A DNA stretch of 64,000 nt, from positions 124,001 through 188,000 of the forward strand of contig NZ_SPUJ01000004.1 in assembly GCF_004522105.1 (NCBI RefSeq). Direction: 5' to 3'. The translations under genes were made by a program, and so were the position numbers. Below, in pieces: positions 7,582-15,214 of the stretch; position 1 is the first letter of the stretch, and every line of letters begins with the position of its first letter. The notes below the pieces were generated by a model. It was not told the DNA's origin, did no database searches, and saw only the letters and a list, made by a program, of their open reading frames with translations. Source of the stretch: Nocardioides sp. 1609. GTDB taxonomy: Bacteria > Actinomycetota > Actinomycetes > Propionibacteriales > Nocardioidaceae.

Positions 7582-9306
7582 TTGCGCAAGCTCGCAGTCC
7601 TGTCCGTCGCCGCCCTGGTGGCCGGCCTGCTGTCCACCGGCCCGTCCAGGGCCGACGACCCGCCGGGCCGGTCGCCAGGAGCCGGCGCGCCGTCGTCCTC
7701 CTCGGCGCCCGCCGCGCGGGTCTCGGCCGACGAGGCACAGGTCGCCCGGGCCCCGCTGCCGGACCTGGCCTGGAAGAAGTGCCCGTTCGCCCGCGAGATC
7801 CCGAAGGAGAAGCGGGCGCGCGTCACGTGCGCGACCCCGCGGGTGCCGCTCGACTACGACGACCCGCGGGGCGCCACCACCAAGCTCGGCATCGTCAAGG
7901 TGGCCGCCGCCCAGCCCGGACGCCGGATCGGCAGCCTCTTCGTGAACCCGGGCGGGCCGGGCGGCTCGTCGGCGGGCTTCGCCGTCGACGCCGGCGCGAC
8001 CCTCGGCAAGGACGTCGACGCGCGCTTCGACGTCATCGGCATCGACCCGCGCGGCGTCGGCGGCAGCGGGCGGACGACCTGCCGCGGCACGATCCGCGTC
8101 CCCGGCAGCTTCTTCGGCTTCCCCGTCGGCTCGCGCCAGGCCAGGCAGCAGATCCGCTCCGACGACAGTGTCCGGCGCGCCTGCCGCCAGCAGTCCAGCG
8201 CGCTGCTCGACCACGCCTCGACCGCCGACGTCGCCCGCGACATGGAGCTGGTCCGCCGGGCCCTGCGCGAGCCGCGCATCTCCTACTACGGCATCTCCTA
8301 CGGCAGCTACCTCGGCTCCACCTACGCCGCGATGTTCCCCGACAACATCCGGGCGCTCGTCGTCGACGGCGTCCTCGACCCGGTCGCCTGGTCGACCGGT
8401 GGTCCCGGCAAGAAGGTGACGCACCCGTTCAGCTACCGCATCGGCAGCGGCAAGGGCGCCTACGAGGCGCTGACCGCGGCCTGGACCGAGTGCGACCGCG
8501 TCGGCCCGACGCGCTGCGAGCTCGCCCCGGCCTCGCTGGCCAAGTGGCAGGCGGTCGTCCGTGCGGCGCGCCAGGGTCGCCTGACCCTCGACGGTGAGCC
8601 GTGGGTCTACCAGGACATCGTCGGCTTCGGTCTCAGTGCCCTCTACGACCCGTTGGGCCCGCGCTACTTCGCGCCGTTCGTCGCCGAGCTGTACGCCGAG
8701 CTGACCGCCGCCGCCCGCGGCACGAGGGACCGCCGGGTCGACGTCTCCCGCGTGGCGAACTTCCGGGTCCTCGCCGACCTGCGCCGGGCCCTCGACGAGC
8801 GCGGCCCGTACGCCGCACCGGCCCTGTCCTCGACGACCCTGCCGTCGGCGGCCGCCCGTCCCAGCACGGTCGACCTCGTCTTCCAGGCCGTCACCTGCAG
8901 CGACGGCCGCAACCCGCAGTCGCCCGCGGCGTGGGAGCGCTCCGCGAAGCTCGCCGACCGGGTGCAGCCGTGGTTCGGCCGCTCCTGGACCTGGGCCTCC
9001 TCGCTGTGCGCCAAGGAGGGTGTCGGTGACGGCTCCGACTCGTTCCGCGGCCCCTGGCAGACGTCGACGTCGTACCCGCTGCTCGTCGTCGGCAACAGCC
9101 ACGACCCGGCCACGCCGGTGCGCGGCGCCCGGAAGGTGAACTCGCTGTTCCGCGACTCGGTCTTCACGCAGTACGACGCGTGGGGCCACGGCGCCCTCGG
9201 CGGCGGGGCCTGCATCAGCCGGACCATGGCCGACTACCTGGTGCACCGCACGCTGCCGCCGGACGGCCGGGTCTGCCCGCCGGCGCGCCCGCTCTACCGG
9301 CGCTGA
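7582..9306 (+). CDS. secreted alpha/beta hydrolase, tripeptidyl aminopeptidase (S33) type
   Basis: A 574-residue exported peptidase-like enzyme. The start is TTG 7582, followed by a signal peptide (Arg-Lys, hydrophobic core about 4-20, cleavage near SRADD). The oxyanion motif NPGGPGGS, nucleophile motif GISYG (Ser239), acid in GNSHDPAT (Asp508) and His536 in WGHGA form a complete catalytic triad of the SlpD/TAP-like family with the C-terminal TAP-like domain. Such enzymes release tripeptides or act on small esters outside the cell. It probably forms a single unit, with a weak candidate promoter before it and a strong hairpin after it. Confidence 0.9.
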   Translation: MRKLAVLSVAALVAGLLSTGPSRADDPPGRSPGAGAPSSSSAPAARVSADEAQVARAPLPDLAWKKCPFAREIPKEKRARVTCATPRVPLDYDDPRGATTKLGIVKVAAAQPGRRIGSLFVNPGGPGGSSAGFAVDAGATLGKDVDARFDVIGIDPRGVGGSGRTTCRGTIRVPGSFFGFPVGSRQARQQIRSDDSVRRACRQQSSALLDHASTADVARDMELVRRALREPRISYYGISYGSYLGSTYAAMFPDNIRALVVDGVLDPVAWSTGGPGKKVTHPFSYRIGSGKGAYEALTAAWTECDRVGPTRCELAPASLAKWQAVVRAARQGRLTLDGEPWVYQDIVGFGLSALYDPLGPRYFAPFVAELYAELTAAARGTRDRRVDVSRVANFRVLADLRRALDERGPYAAPALSSTTLPSAAARPSTVDLVFQAVTCSDGRNPQSPAAWERSAKLADRVQPWFGRSWTWASSLCAKEGVGDGSDSFRGPWQTSTSYPLLVVGNSHDPATPVRGARKVNSLFRDSVFTQYDAWGHGALGGGACISRTMADYLVHRTLPPDGRVCPPARPLYRR

Positions 9307-9334
9307 GGCCCACCGCACCCGCTCGACCGCTCCA

Positions 9335-9373
9335 CCGACGCCCCCGCCCGCGACCAGCGGGTGGGGGCGTCGG
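9335..9373 (+). terminator. strong hairpin terminator after the secreted hydrolase
   Basis: A 17-bp stem (9335-9351 with 9357-9373; all Watson-Crick except one G-T pair) closes a 5-nt loop. There is no T-run, as is common for terminators in GC-rich actinobacteria. The stem ends 13 nt before the next start codon and touches its -10-like CATGAT (9375-9380). Confidence 0.7.
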
Positions 9374-9386
9374 CCATGATGAGGCC

Positions 9387-9803
9387 ATGAGCTCCTTCGG
9401 TGACCTGATGGCCGGCCCCCCGCCCACCCACCTCCCGCCCGACCCGGCGGCCGACGCCCTGAGCGCCGGCACCACCCCGATCGACGCGGTGCGCGCCTTC
9501 CCCGCCTCGCCCGTCGCCTGGGCGGCCCTGGCCTCCGAGGCCGTCTCCCAGGACGTCGACGCGGTCACCGTCTACGCCTACGCCCGCGTGGGCTACCACC
9601 GCTCGCTCGACATGCTGCGCCGCAACGGCTGGAAGGGTCACGGCCCGGTCCCGTGGGAGCACGAGCCCAACCGCGGCTTCCTGGTCTGCCTCTCCCTGCT
9701 CGCCAAGGCCGCCCGGGCCATCGGCGAGGACGACGAGTGGACCCGCTGCTCGGAGTTCCTGCGCGACTCGAGCCCGACGGCGTACGCCGAGCTGCTGGGC
9801 TGA
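9387..9803 (+). CDS. DUF3151 family protein
   Basis: A 138-residue cytoplasmic protein of the actinobacterial DUF3151 family, recognised by YAYARVGYHRSLDMLRRNGW, GxGPVPWEHEPNRGFL and LAKAARAIGEDDEWxRCxxFL. Its function is unknown, but the gene is commonly found close to class II aldolase genes, as here (fbaA two genes upstream). ATG 9387 is favoured because it opens the conserved N-terminus (SSFGDLMAGPPPTHLP) and follows -10-like CATGAT by 6 nt. A GC-rich imperfect hairpin follows the gene. Confidence 0.88.
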   Translation: MSSFGDLMAGPPPTHLPPDPAADALSAGTTPIDAVRAFPASPVAWAALASEAVSQDVDAVTVYAYARVGYHRSLDMLRRNGWKGHGPVPWEHEPNRGFLVCLSLLAKAARAIGEDDEWTRCSEFLRDSSPTAYAELLG

Positions 9804-9823
9804 GCCTGGGCCTCGCCCGGCCG

Positions 9824-9844
9824 CCCCGCCCCCCGGGGACGGGG
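9824..9844 (+). terminator. GC hairpin after the DUF3151 gene
   Basis: Arms CCCCG...CC and GG...CGGGG with one C-A mismatch form a near-palindrome 20 nt after the stop. It is a possible terminator. Confidence 0.35.
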
Positions 9845-9914
9845 TCCGGGACGTTCTCCACAGGCGCGGCGCAGGGCCGTGCGCGCTGTCGCGGCGCGAG
9901 GCACGATCGGCCCC

Positions 9915-10949
9915 ATGAATCCGGGAGTCGTCGCACGCCTCGCCAGCCAGGGAGGTCTCATCCGTCGAGTGGACGCGCTCGACCTCGGGGTCAGCCCCAC
10001 GACCATCGCCGGCTACCTGAGGCGTCGCGACTGGGTGGTCGCGCACCGCGGCGTCTACGGCGACGCCGAGCTCTGGGACTCGCTCGACCCGTACCGTGGC
10101 CAGCCGCTGATGAGGGCCAAGGCCGCCGTCATGGCGATGAAGCGGGGGTGGGTGCTCAGCCACGACTCGGCTGCGCACGCGCTCGGCCTGGAGATGCTCG
10201 GCCAGGAACGGTCCTACGCGCACATCACCCGCCCTGGTTTCACGAACGCCTGGACGAAGGGGCACGTCAAGCACCACCTGGCCCGCTACCGCCAGGAGCA
10301 GGTCGTCGACGTCGAGGGGCACCCCACGCTCGACAGGGCACGCACCGTCTGCGACGTCGTGCGGGAGCACGGTCTGCGGGCGGGACTCGTGACCGCCGAC
10401 TCCGCGATGCGAGCGGGGGTCTCGCGCGGGGCACTGTGGGAGGCCGTCGACGTGATGCGGCACTGGCCCCACGTCACCACGGTCCGGCAGGTCATCGGCC
10501 TCGCCGACCCGCGTGCGGAGTCCGCTGCGGAGTCACTCGGTCGCGACTTCGTCCTCGGCCTGGGCATCGGCGACGTCGACCTCCAGTTCCCGGTGGCCCT
10601 CTCGACCGGATCGGTCGCCTGGTGCGACATGCGGGTGGGCAACCACGTGTTCGAGGTGCACGGCCGCGTCAAGGTGCTGACGCCGGAGCAGGGCGGCGTC
10701 ACCGACAGCGAGGCCCGCGACGTCGTCTTCGACGAGCGCAAGCGCGAGCGGCTCGTCACCGCCGAGGGCCTCGGCGTGACCAACCTCTACTGGGAGGACT
10801 TCTTCGGAGCCGGCCGCGCGCGGGCCGCGGAACGGGCCAGGGCCGACTGGAGGGAGTCGGTCCGCCGGTTCGGTGCAGTGCTGCACCCGCGCCTCGAGCA
10901 GGATGCCCGCGAGCTGCGGGAGCGGTTCGGGCGGCGGGACGCCGGGTGA
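9915..10949 (+). CDS. AbiEi-like antitoxin-domain protein without a toxin partner
   Basis: A 344-residue protein with an N-terminal winged-helix-like segment (about 1-60: LASQGGLIRRVDALDLGVSP, then TIAGYLRRRDWVVAHRGVY) as in type IV toxin-antitoxin AbiEi proteins. It is followed by a long C-terminal region (about 190-340) of the 'VRVGNHVFEVHGRVKxL' kind, reminiscent of restriction-endonuclease-fold domains in the same protein group (compare DUF559). Members are numerous in Nocardioides-like genomes. No AbiEii nucleotidyltransferase gene is next to it, so a toxin-antitoxin role is not supported here. ATG 9915 follows CACGAT by 7 nt. Confidence 0.7.
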   Translation: MNPGVVARLASQGGLIRRVDALDLGVSPTTIAGYLRRRDWVVAHRGVYGDAELWDSLDPYRGQPLMRAKAAVMAMKRGWVLSHDSAAHALGLEMLGQERSYAHITRPGFTNAWTKGHVKHHLARYRQEQVVDVEGHPTLDRARTVCDVVREHGLRAGLVTADSAMRAGVSRGALWEAVDVMRHWPHVTTVRQVIGLADPRAESAAESLGRDFVLGLGIGDVDLQFPVALSTGSVAWCDMRVGNHVFEVHGRVKVLTPEQGGVTDSEARDVVFDERKRERLVTAEGLGVTNLYWEDFFGAGRARAAERARADWRESVRRFGAVLHPRLEQDARELRERFGRRDAG

Positions 10950-10958
10950 CCGGTGCCG

Positions 10959-11036
10959 GGCGGGTAACTCACCGTTCGGTGCACCTACCCGCCCGAATTC
11001 GGGCGGGGAAGTGCTGGTAACGGTGAGTTACCCGCC
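10959..11036. repeat. 78-bp composite palindrome between convergent genes
   Basis: Outer arms of 18 bp (10959-10976 and 11019-11036) are perfect inverted copies beginning GGCGGGTAACTCACCGTT. Between them sits a perfect 20-bp palindrome, CCCGCCCGAATTCGGGCGGG (10988-11007), flanked by GCAC (10981-10984) and GTGC (11011-11014). The element fills the gap between the AbiEi-like gene and lysS, which converge. It could be a bidirectional terminator or a dispersed REP/MITE-like element. Confidence 0.75.
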
Positions 11037-11052
11037 TCGGGAGCAGGCCGGG

Positions 11053-12747
11053 CTAGGGGGCGGACGACGCGCCGAGCAGGGTGCGCACCCGGTCGGCACC
11101 GAGGGCGAGGAAGAGGGTCGGCAGACGCGGACCGCGCTCGGCGTCGACGAGGAGCTGGTAGAGCAGCCGGAAGAACTCCTTCTGGTCGGCCTTGACCTCG
11201 TCGGTCGGCGGGTCGTCGAGACCGAGGCCGCGGCCGAGCTTCGGGACGCCGTACACGAGCGTGGTGATCTCGGCCTGGTCGAAGGTGTCGGGCATCCGGT
11301 CGAGCAGCTGGGCCAGCCAGCGCTCCTCGTCCTCCGAGAGGGCGGCGAGACGGGCGGTGTCCGGCTCGGTCCGGACGGTGGTGCGGTCGGCGGCGGGCAG
11401 GTCGGCGGTCCAGGTCATCGCCTTCGACAGCCGCGGCTCGAGGTCCGCGACGCCGGCGTGCGGGTAGCCGGAGGCGGCCACGGCCGAGGAGACCAGCGCG
11501 GTGGAGCCCGCGGTCACGTCGGCCACCGACGACAGCAGCCGGAACGGCGCGACCACCGCCGAGGTCGGCAGGACCCCGGCCGCGGCCGTCGACACCGAGC
11601 GCTCCCACGACAGGGTCGCGACGTCGCGCCTGGTGGCCGCCTTCTTGCCGAGGGCGTCCCACTCGTCGTACAGGCGCACGACCTCGGGACCGAAGTCGAT
11701 GGTGAAGTTCTGCCGCGGCTGCCGGCGCACGTAGAGCCAGCGCAGCATCGGCGCCTCGAGGATCCGCAGCGCGTCGGCGGCGGTCGGCACACCGCCTCGC
11801 GACGACGACATCTTGGTCATCCCGGCGACGCCGACGAACGAGTAGGCCACGAACGACGGCGCGCGCCAGCCGAACACCGGGGCGATCTCCTTGCCGACGG
11901 TGAACGACGAGCCGGGCGTCGCGTGGTCGTCGCCGCCGGGCTCGAAGTCGACCTTCTCGAAGGCCCAGCGCATCGGCCAGTCGACCTTCCAGACGAGCTT
12001 GCCCTCGTCCTGGGTCGCGAGGTTGGTGACGCCGGTGAAGGCGCACGACGAGCACGTGTAGGTCAGGTCGGTCGTGTCATCGTCGTAGGCGGTGACGGTG
12101 ACGGTGTCGCGGCCGCACTCGCGGCAGTACGGCTTGTAGGGGAACCGGTCGAGGGCCGCTGCGCCGTCCGGACCGCCGGCCCCACCCGTGCCGCCGGTGT
12201 CGTCGGCCTCGGTGGCGGCCGCCTTCGTGCGGAACCGGGCCAGCACGGCCTCGATCTCGTCGCGGTGCCTGACGGCGTGCAGCACCTGCTCGCGGTAGGC
12301 GCCGGCGCGGTACATCTCGGTCTGCGAGACCTCCTCCATCTCCACGCCCATCTCGCGCAGCGAGGCGACCAGCGGCTCCTTGTAGTGCTCAGCCCACGAC
12401 GCGTGGCAGCCGTCGGGGTCGGGGACCGCCGACAGCGGGCGGCCGATGTGGTCGGCCCACGACGGGTCGACGCCGGCCGGCACCTTGCGGAAGCGGTCGA
12501 AGTCGTCCCAGCTGTGCAGGTGGCGCACCGGGAGGCCGCGCCGGCGGATCTCCTCGGCCACGAAGTGGACGGTGAGGAACTCGCGCAGGTTGCCCAGGTG
12601 GACCGGCCCGGACGGGCTCGCCCCCGAGGCGCAGGTGATCATCTCCGCGCCCTCGCCGGCGTGCCGGATCGCGGCGTCGGCCGCGCGGGTCACCCAGTCG
12701 GTGGGGTCGGCGGTCGCGCTGTCGGAGTCCTTGCTTCCTCGTGCCAC
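11053..12747 (-). CDS. lysS: class I lysyl-tRNA synthetase
   Basis: A 564-residue enzyme that charges tRNA-Lys, belonging to the class I (archaeal-type, Rossmann-fold) LysRS, not the common bacterial class II. Evidence: the HIGH-like HLGN (50-53) after SGASPSGPV, KMSSS (312-316), and two Cys pairs (208/211, 232/235) forming a zinc-binding insert. A Gly/Thr-rich insertion (about 182-197) precedes that region. GTG 12747 lies 6 nt after TAGCGT (12754-12759), so it has its own promoter although the lipid-kinase gene lies 37 nt upstream on the same strand. Confidence 0.93.
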   Translation of the reverse strand: MARGSKDSDSATADPTDWVTRAADAAIRHAGEGAEMITCASGASPSGPVHLGNLREFLTVHFVAEEIRRRGLPVRHLHSWDDFDRFRKVPAGVDPSWADHIGRPLSAVPDPDGCHASWAEHYKEPLVASLREMGVEMEEVSQTEMYRAGAYREQVLHAVRHRDEIEAVLARFRTKAAATEADDTGGTGGAGGPDGAAALDRFPYKPYCRECGRDTVTVTAYDDDTTDLTYTCSSCAFTGVTNLATQDEGKLVWKVDWPMRWAFEKVDFEPGGDDHATPGSSFTVGKEIAPVFGWRAPSFVAYSFVGVAGMTKMSSSRGGVPTAADALRILEAPMLRWLYVRRQPRQNFTIDFGPEVVRLYDEWDALGKKAATRRDVATLSWERSVSTAAAGVLPTSAVVAPFRLLSSVADVTAGSTALVSSAVAASGYPHAGVADLEPRLSKAMTWTADLPAADRTTVRTEPDTARLAALSEDEERWLAQLLDRMPDTFDQAEITTLVYGVPKLGRGLGLDDPPTDEVKADQKEFFRLLYQLLVDAERGPRLPTLFLALGADRVRTLLGASSAP

Positions 12748-12753
12748 GCCGCC

Positions 12754-12759
12754 ACGCTA
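12754..12759 (-). promoter_or_regulatory. -10 element for lysS (leaderless)
   Basis: TAGCGT on the minus strand, 6 nt before GTG 12747. Confidence 0.5.
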
Positions 12760-12784
12760 ACGAAGTGCCGCCGGCACGGACCGG

Positions 12785-13699
12785 TCAGGGCAGCAGCATC
12801 GAGTACGCCGCCGGCATCAGTCGCCAGGACCGCCGCCGCTCCGGGCCGAAGATCTCCCCGTCGGCGCTGATCCAGAACTCCTCGCCGCTGACGGTCACCT
12901 GCTCGCCGCGCAGGTAGTCGACGTCGGCGTGCTCCGGGTGCGATCCGACGCTGAGGCGGGCGGCGTACACGAAGCGCGCGACCGGGCCGGTCGCGCGCGA
13001 GATCATCACGTCGACGCGGCCGTCGCCGGGGTCGGCGTCCGGGGTCAGGTCGGTGCCGCCGCCGACGGAGGCGCCGTTGCCGACGGCCACCTGGAGCACC
13101 GGGGTGTCGAGGTCGGTGATGACCACCCCGTCGACCTCGACGCGGAGCCGGACCACCGGCGGGTTCCAGGCGGTGATCGCGGCGCCGATCGGGTAGCCGA
13201 GCTTGCCGAGGTTGACCTTGCCGACCCCGATGGAGCCGAGCCGGCCCTTCCAGCGGTGGGCGCGGCGGCTGGCGGCGGCGCCGGCCCCGACGTGCACGTT
13301 GTTGACGACGACCTGGCCGACCTCGTCGACCAGCAGGTCCATCCGGCGCGGGGTGCCGTCCAGGATCACCCGAGCGGCGTCCTCGACGTCGAGGGGGAGA
13401 CCGGTGCCGCGGGCGAAGTCGTTGCCGGTGCCGAGGGGCAGCAGCCCGATCGTGTTCTTGCCGAGGTCGTGGCGCCGGTACAGCGCGGCGATGACGGCGT
13501 GCAGGCTGCCGTCGCCGCCGGCCACCACGACCGTGCGCGAACCGGCGCGGTGCAGGACACCGTCGAGCTCGCCCGGCTCGGACGTCGCCTCCACCTCGAT
13601 CGACCGGTGGGGGCGCAGGACGGCGAGCGCGCGCTCCAGGCTCTCCGCGTCGGAGGTGCCGGCCCCGCTGTTGGTGATGACCAGGAGGGGCTCGCTCAT
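12785..13699 (-). CDS. diacylglycerol kinase family lipid kinase
   Basis: A 304-residue DgkB/YegS-type kinase (DAGK catalytic domain) that would phosphorylate diacylglycerol or a related lipid. NSGAG at residues 10-14, the nucleotide-binding GGDGSLHAV (about 61-69) and [12 protein letters not shown] (about 85-96) are characteristic; the C-terminal beta-sandwich is complete ([11 protein letters not shown]). ATG 13699 follows CACAAT (13706-13711) by 6 nt. It is divergent from purA. lysS follows on the same strand after 37 nt and may be partly co-transcribed. Confidence 0.9.
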   Translation of the reverse strand: MSEPLLVITNSGAGTSDAESLERALAVLRPHRSIEVEATSEPGELDGVLHRAGSRTVVVAGGDGSLHAVIAALYRRHDLGKNTIGLLPLGTGNDFARGTGLPLDVEDAARVILDGTPRRMDLLVDEVGQVVVNNVHVGAGAAASRRAHRWKGRLGSIGVGKVNLGKLGYPIGAAITAWNPPVVRLRVEVDGVVITDLDTPVLQVAVGNGASVGGGTDLTPDADPGDGRVDVMISRATGPVARFVYAARLSVGSHPEHADVDYLRGEQVTVSGEEFWISADGEIFGPERRRSWRLMPAAYSMLLP

Positions 13700-13705
13700 G
13701 GCGCC

Positions 13706-13711
13706 ATTGTG
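13706..13711 (-). promoter_or_regulatory. -10-like element for the lipid kinase gene
   Basis: CACAAT on the minus strand, 6 nt before ATG 13699. Confidence 0.4.
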
Positions 13712-13806
13712 CTCTGCCGCCCCAGGGCGCCGTCGCCGCCCACGCCGGTGGCCGATCGGGCAGGACCACCGGGTCGGCTCAGGAGCGCCCTGCCGACGAT
13801 CCAAGG

Positions 13807-13812
13807 TATCGT
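13807..13812 (+). promoter_or_regulatory. -10 element for the purA leader transcript
   Basis: TATCGT (TANNNT type) places the transcript start near 13819, giving a leader of about 85 nt that begins almost directly with the hairpin at 13824-13850. Confidence 0.4.
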
Positions 13813-13823
13813 GACGCCGCAAG

Positions 13824-13860
13824 AGGCCCCGGTGCACTTGTGCCGGGACCTTTCGTTTTT
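13824..13860 (+). terminator. intrinsic-terminator-like hairpin in the purA leader
   Basis: An approximately 12-bp stem (GGCCCCGGTGCA with TGTGCCGGGACC; one C-A mismatch and two G-T pairs, CTT loop) is followed directly by TTTCGTTTTT (13851-13860). No plus-strand gene ends here: the nearest upstream plus-strand gene stops at 10949. It therefore looks like a leader attenuator of purA rather than a gene-end terminator. A plain 5' stabilising hairpin is the alternative. Confidence 0.55.
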
Positions 13861-13903
13861 CCGACCGACGTCGAACGCGACCGTCGAACAGAGGGGGCAC
13901 TCC

Positions 13904-15202
13904 ATGCCGGCCATCGCGATCATCGGCGCTCAGTGGGGCGACGAGGGCAAGGGCAAGGCCACCGACCTGCTCGGGAGCCGCGTCGACCACGTGGTGAAGT
14001 TCAACGGCGGCAACAACGCCGGTCACACCGTCGTCATCGACATGCCCGACGGCACGAGCGAGAAGTACGCCCTGCACCTGCTGCCCAGCGGCATCCTCTC
14101 GCCGAACTGCACCCCGGTGATCGGCAACGGCGTCGTCGTCGACGTGGAGGTCCTCTTCCAGGAGCTCGACGCGCTGAGCGCCCGCGGCGTCGACGTCAGC
14201 AAGCTCAAGATTAGCGCCAACGCGCACGTCATCCCGAGCTACAACAAGGCCGTCGACAAGGTCACCGAGCGGTTCCTCGGCTCCCGCCGCCTCGGCACCA
14301 CCGGACGCGGCATCGGCCCGACGTACGCCGACAAGATGAACCGGATCGGCATCCGGGTCCAGGACCTCTTCGACGAGTCGATCCTGCGCAAGAAGGTCGA
14401 GGGCGCCCTCGACCTCAAGGGCCAGGTGCTCACCAAGATCTACAACCGTCGAGCCCCCGCCGTCGACGAGATCGTCGAGGAGCTGCTCGCCTACGTCGAG
14501 CGGCTGGCCCCGATGGTCTGCGACACGGGCCTCTTCCTCAACCAGCGCCTCGACGACGGCGACATCGTGCTGCTCGAGGCCGGCCAGGCCACCCTGCTCG
14601 ACGTCGACCACGGCACCTACCCGTTCGTCACCTCCTCGTCGTGCACGGCGGCCGGCGCCTGCACCGGGTCCGGCATCCCGCCGATGCGCCTCGACCAGGT
14701 CGTCGGGATCGTCAAGGCCTACACCACGCGCGTCGGCGAGGGCCCGTTCCCGACCGAGCTGTTCGACGACCACGGCGCGCACCTGTCCAAGGTCGGCGCC
14801 GAGTTCGGCGTGACGACCGGTCGCGCCCGCCGCTGCGGCTGGTACGACGCCGTCATCGCCCGCTACGCCGCCCGGGTCAACGGCGTCACCGACTTCGTCC
14901 TCACCAAGCTCGACGTGCTCACCGGCTTCGACCAGGTGCCGGTCTGCGTCGCCTACGACGTCGGCGGCGTCCGCCACGACGAGATGCCGGTCAACCAGTC
15001 CGACTTCCACCACGCCGTCCCGATCTACGAGTACCTCCCCGGCTGGTGGGAGGACATCTCCGAGTGCCGCACCTTCGAGGAGCTGCCGGCCAACGCCCGG
15101 GCTTACGTGGAGGCGGTCGAGGCGATGTCGGGTGCCCGCATCTCGGTGGTCGGCGTCGGCCCGTCGCGCGCGGCCACGATCGTGCGGCACGAGCTGGTCT
15201 GA
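13904..15202 (+). CDS. purA: adenylosuccinate synthetase
   Basis: A 432-residue enzyme that joins IMP and aspartate with GTP hydrolysis, the first step from IMP to [14 protein letters not shown] (8-18) is the GTP P-loop signature, with NNAGHTVV (about 38-45) as the IMP-site segment; the length is normal. ATG 13904 has the ribosome site GAGGGGG (13891-13897). A promoter at 13807-13812 and a terminator-like hairpin in the leader suggest control by premature termination. purB, the next enzyme of the AMP branch, is 6 kb downstream in a separate unit. Confidence 0.96.
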   Translation: MPAIAIIGAQWGDEGKGKATDLLGSRVDHVVKFNGGNNAGHTVVIDMPDGTSEKYALHLLPSGILSPNCTPVIGNGVVVDVEVLFQELDALSARGVDVSKLKISANAHVIPSYNKAVDKVTERFLGSRRLGTTGRGIGPTYADKMNRIGIRVQDLFDESILRKKVEGALDLKGQVLTKIYNRRAPAVDEIVEELLAYVERLAPMVCDTGLFLNQRLDDGDIVLLEAGQATLLDVDHGTYPFVTSSSCTAAGACTGSGIPPMRLDQVVGIVKAYTTRVGEGPFPTELFDDHGAHLSKVGAEFGVTTGRARRCGWYDAVIARYAARVNGVTDFVLTKLDVLTGFDQVPVCVAYDVGGVRHDEMPVNQSDFHHAVPIYEYLPGWWEDISECRTFEELPANARAYVEAVEAMSGARISVVGVGPSRAATIVRHELV

Positions 15203-15214
15203 GTCCTCCCGGGA

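Noticed and set aside
9915..11036. Toxin-antitoxin module
   Set aside because: The AbiEi-like gene has no toxin gene next to it; the neighbouring sequence is a non-coding palindrome and then lysS.
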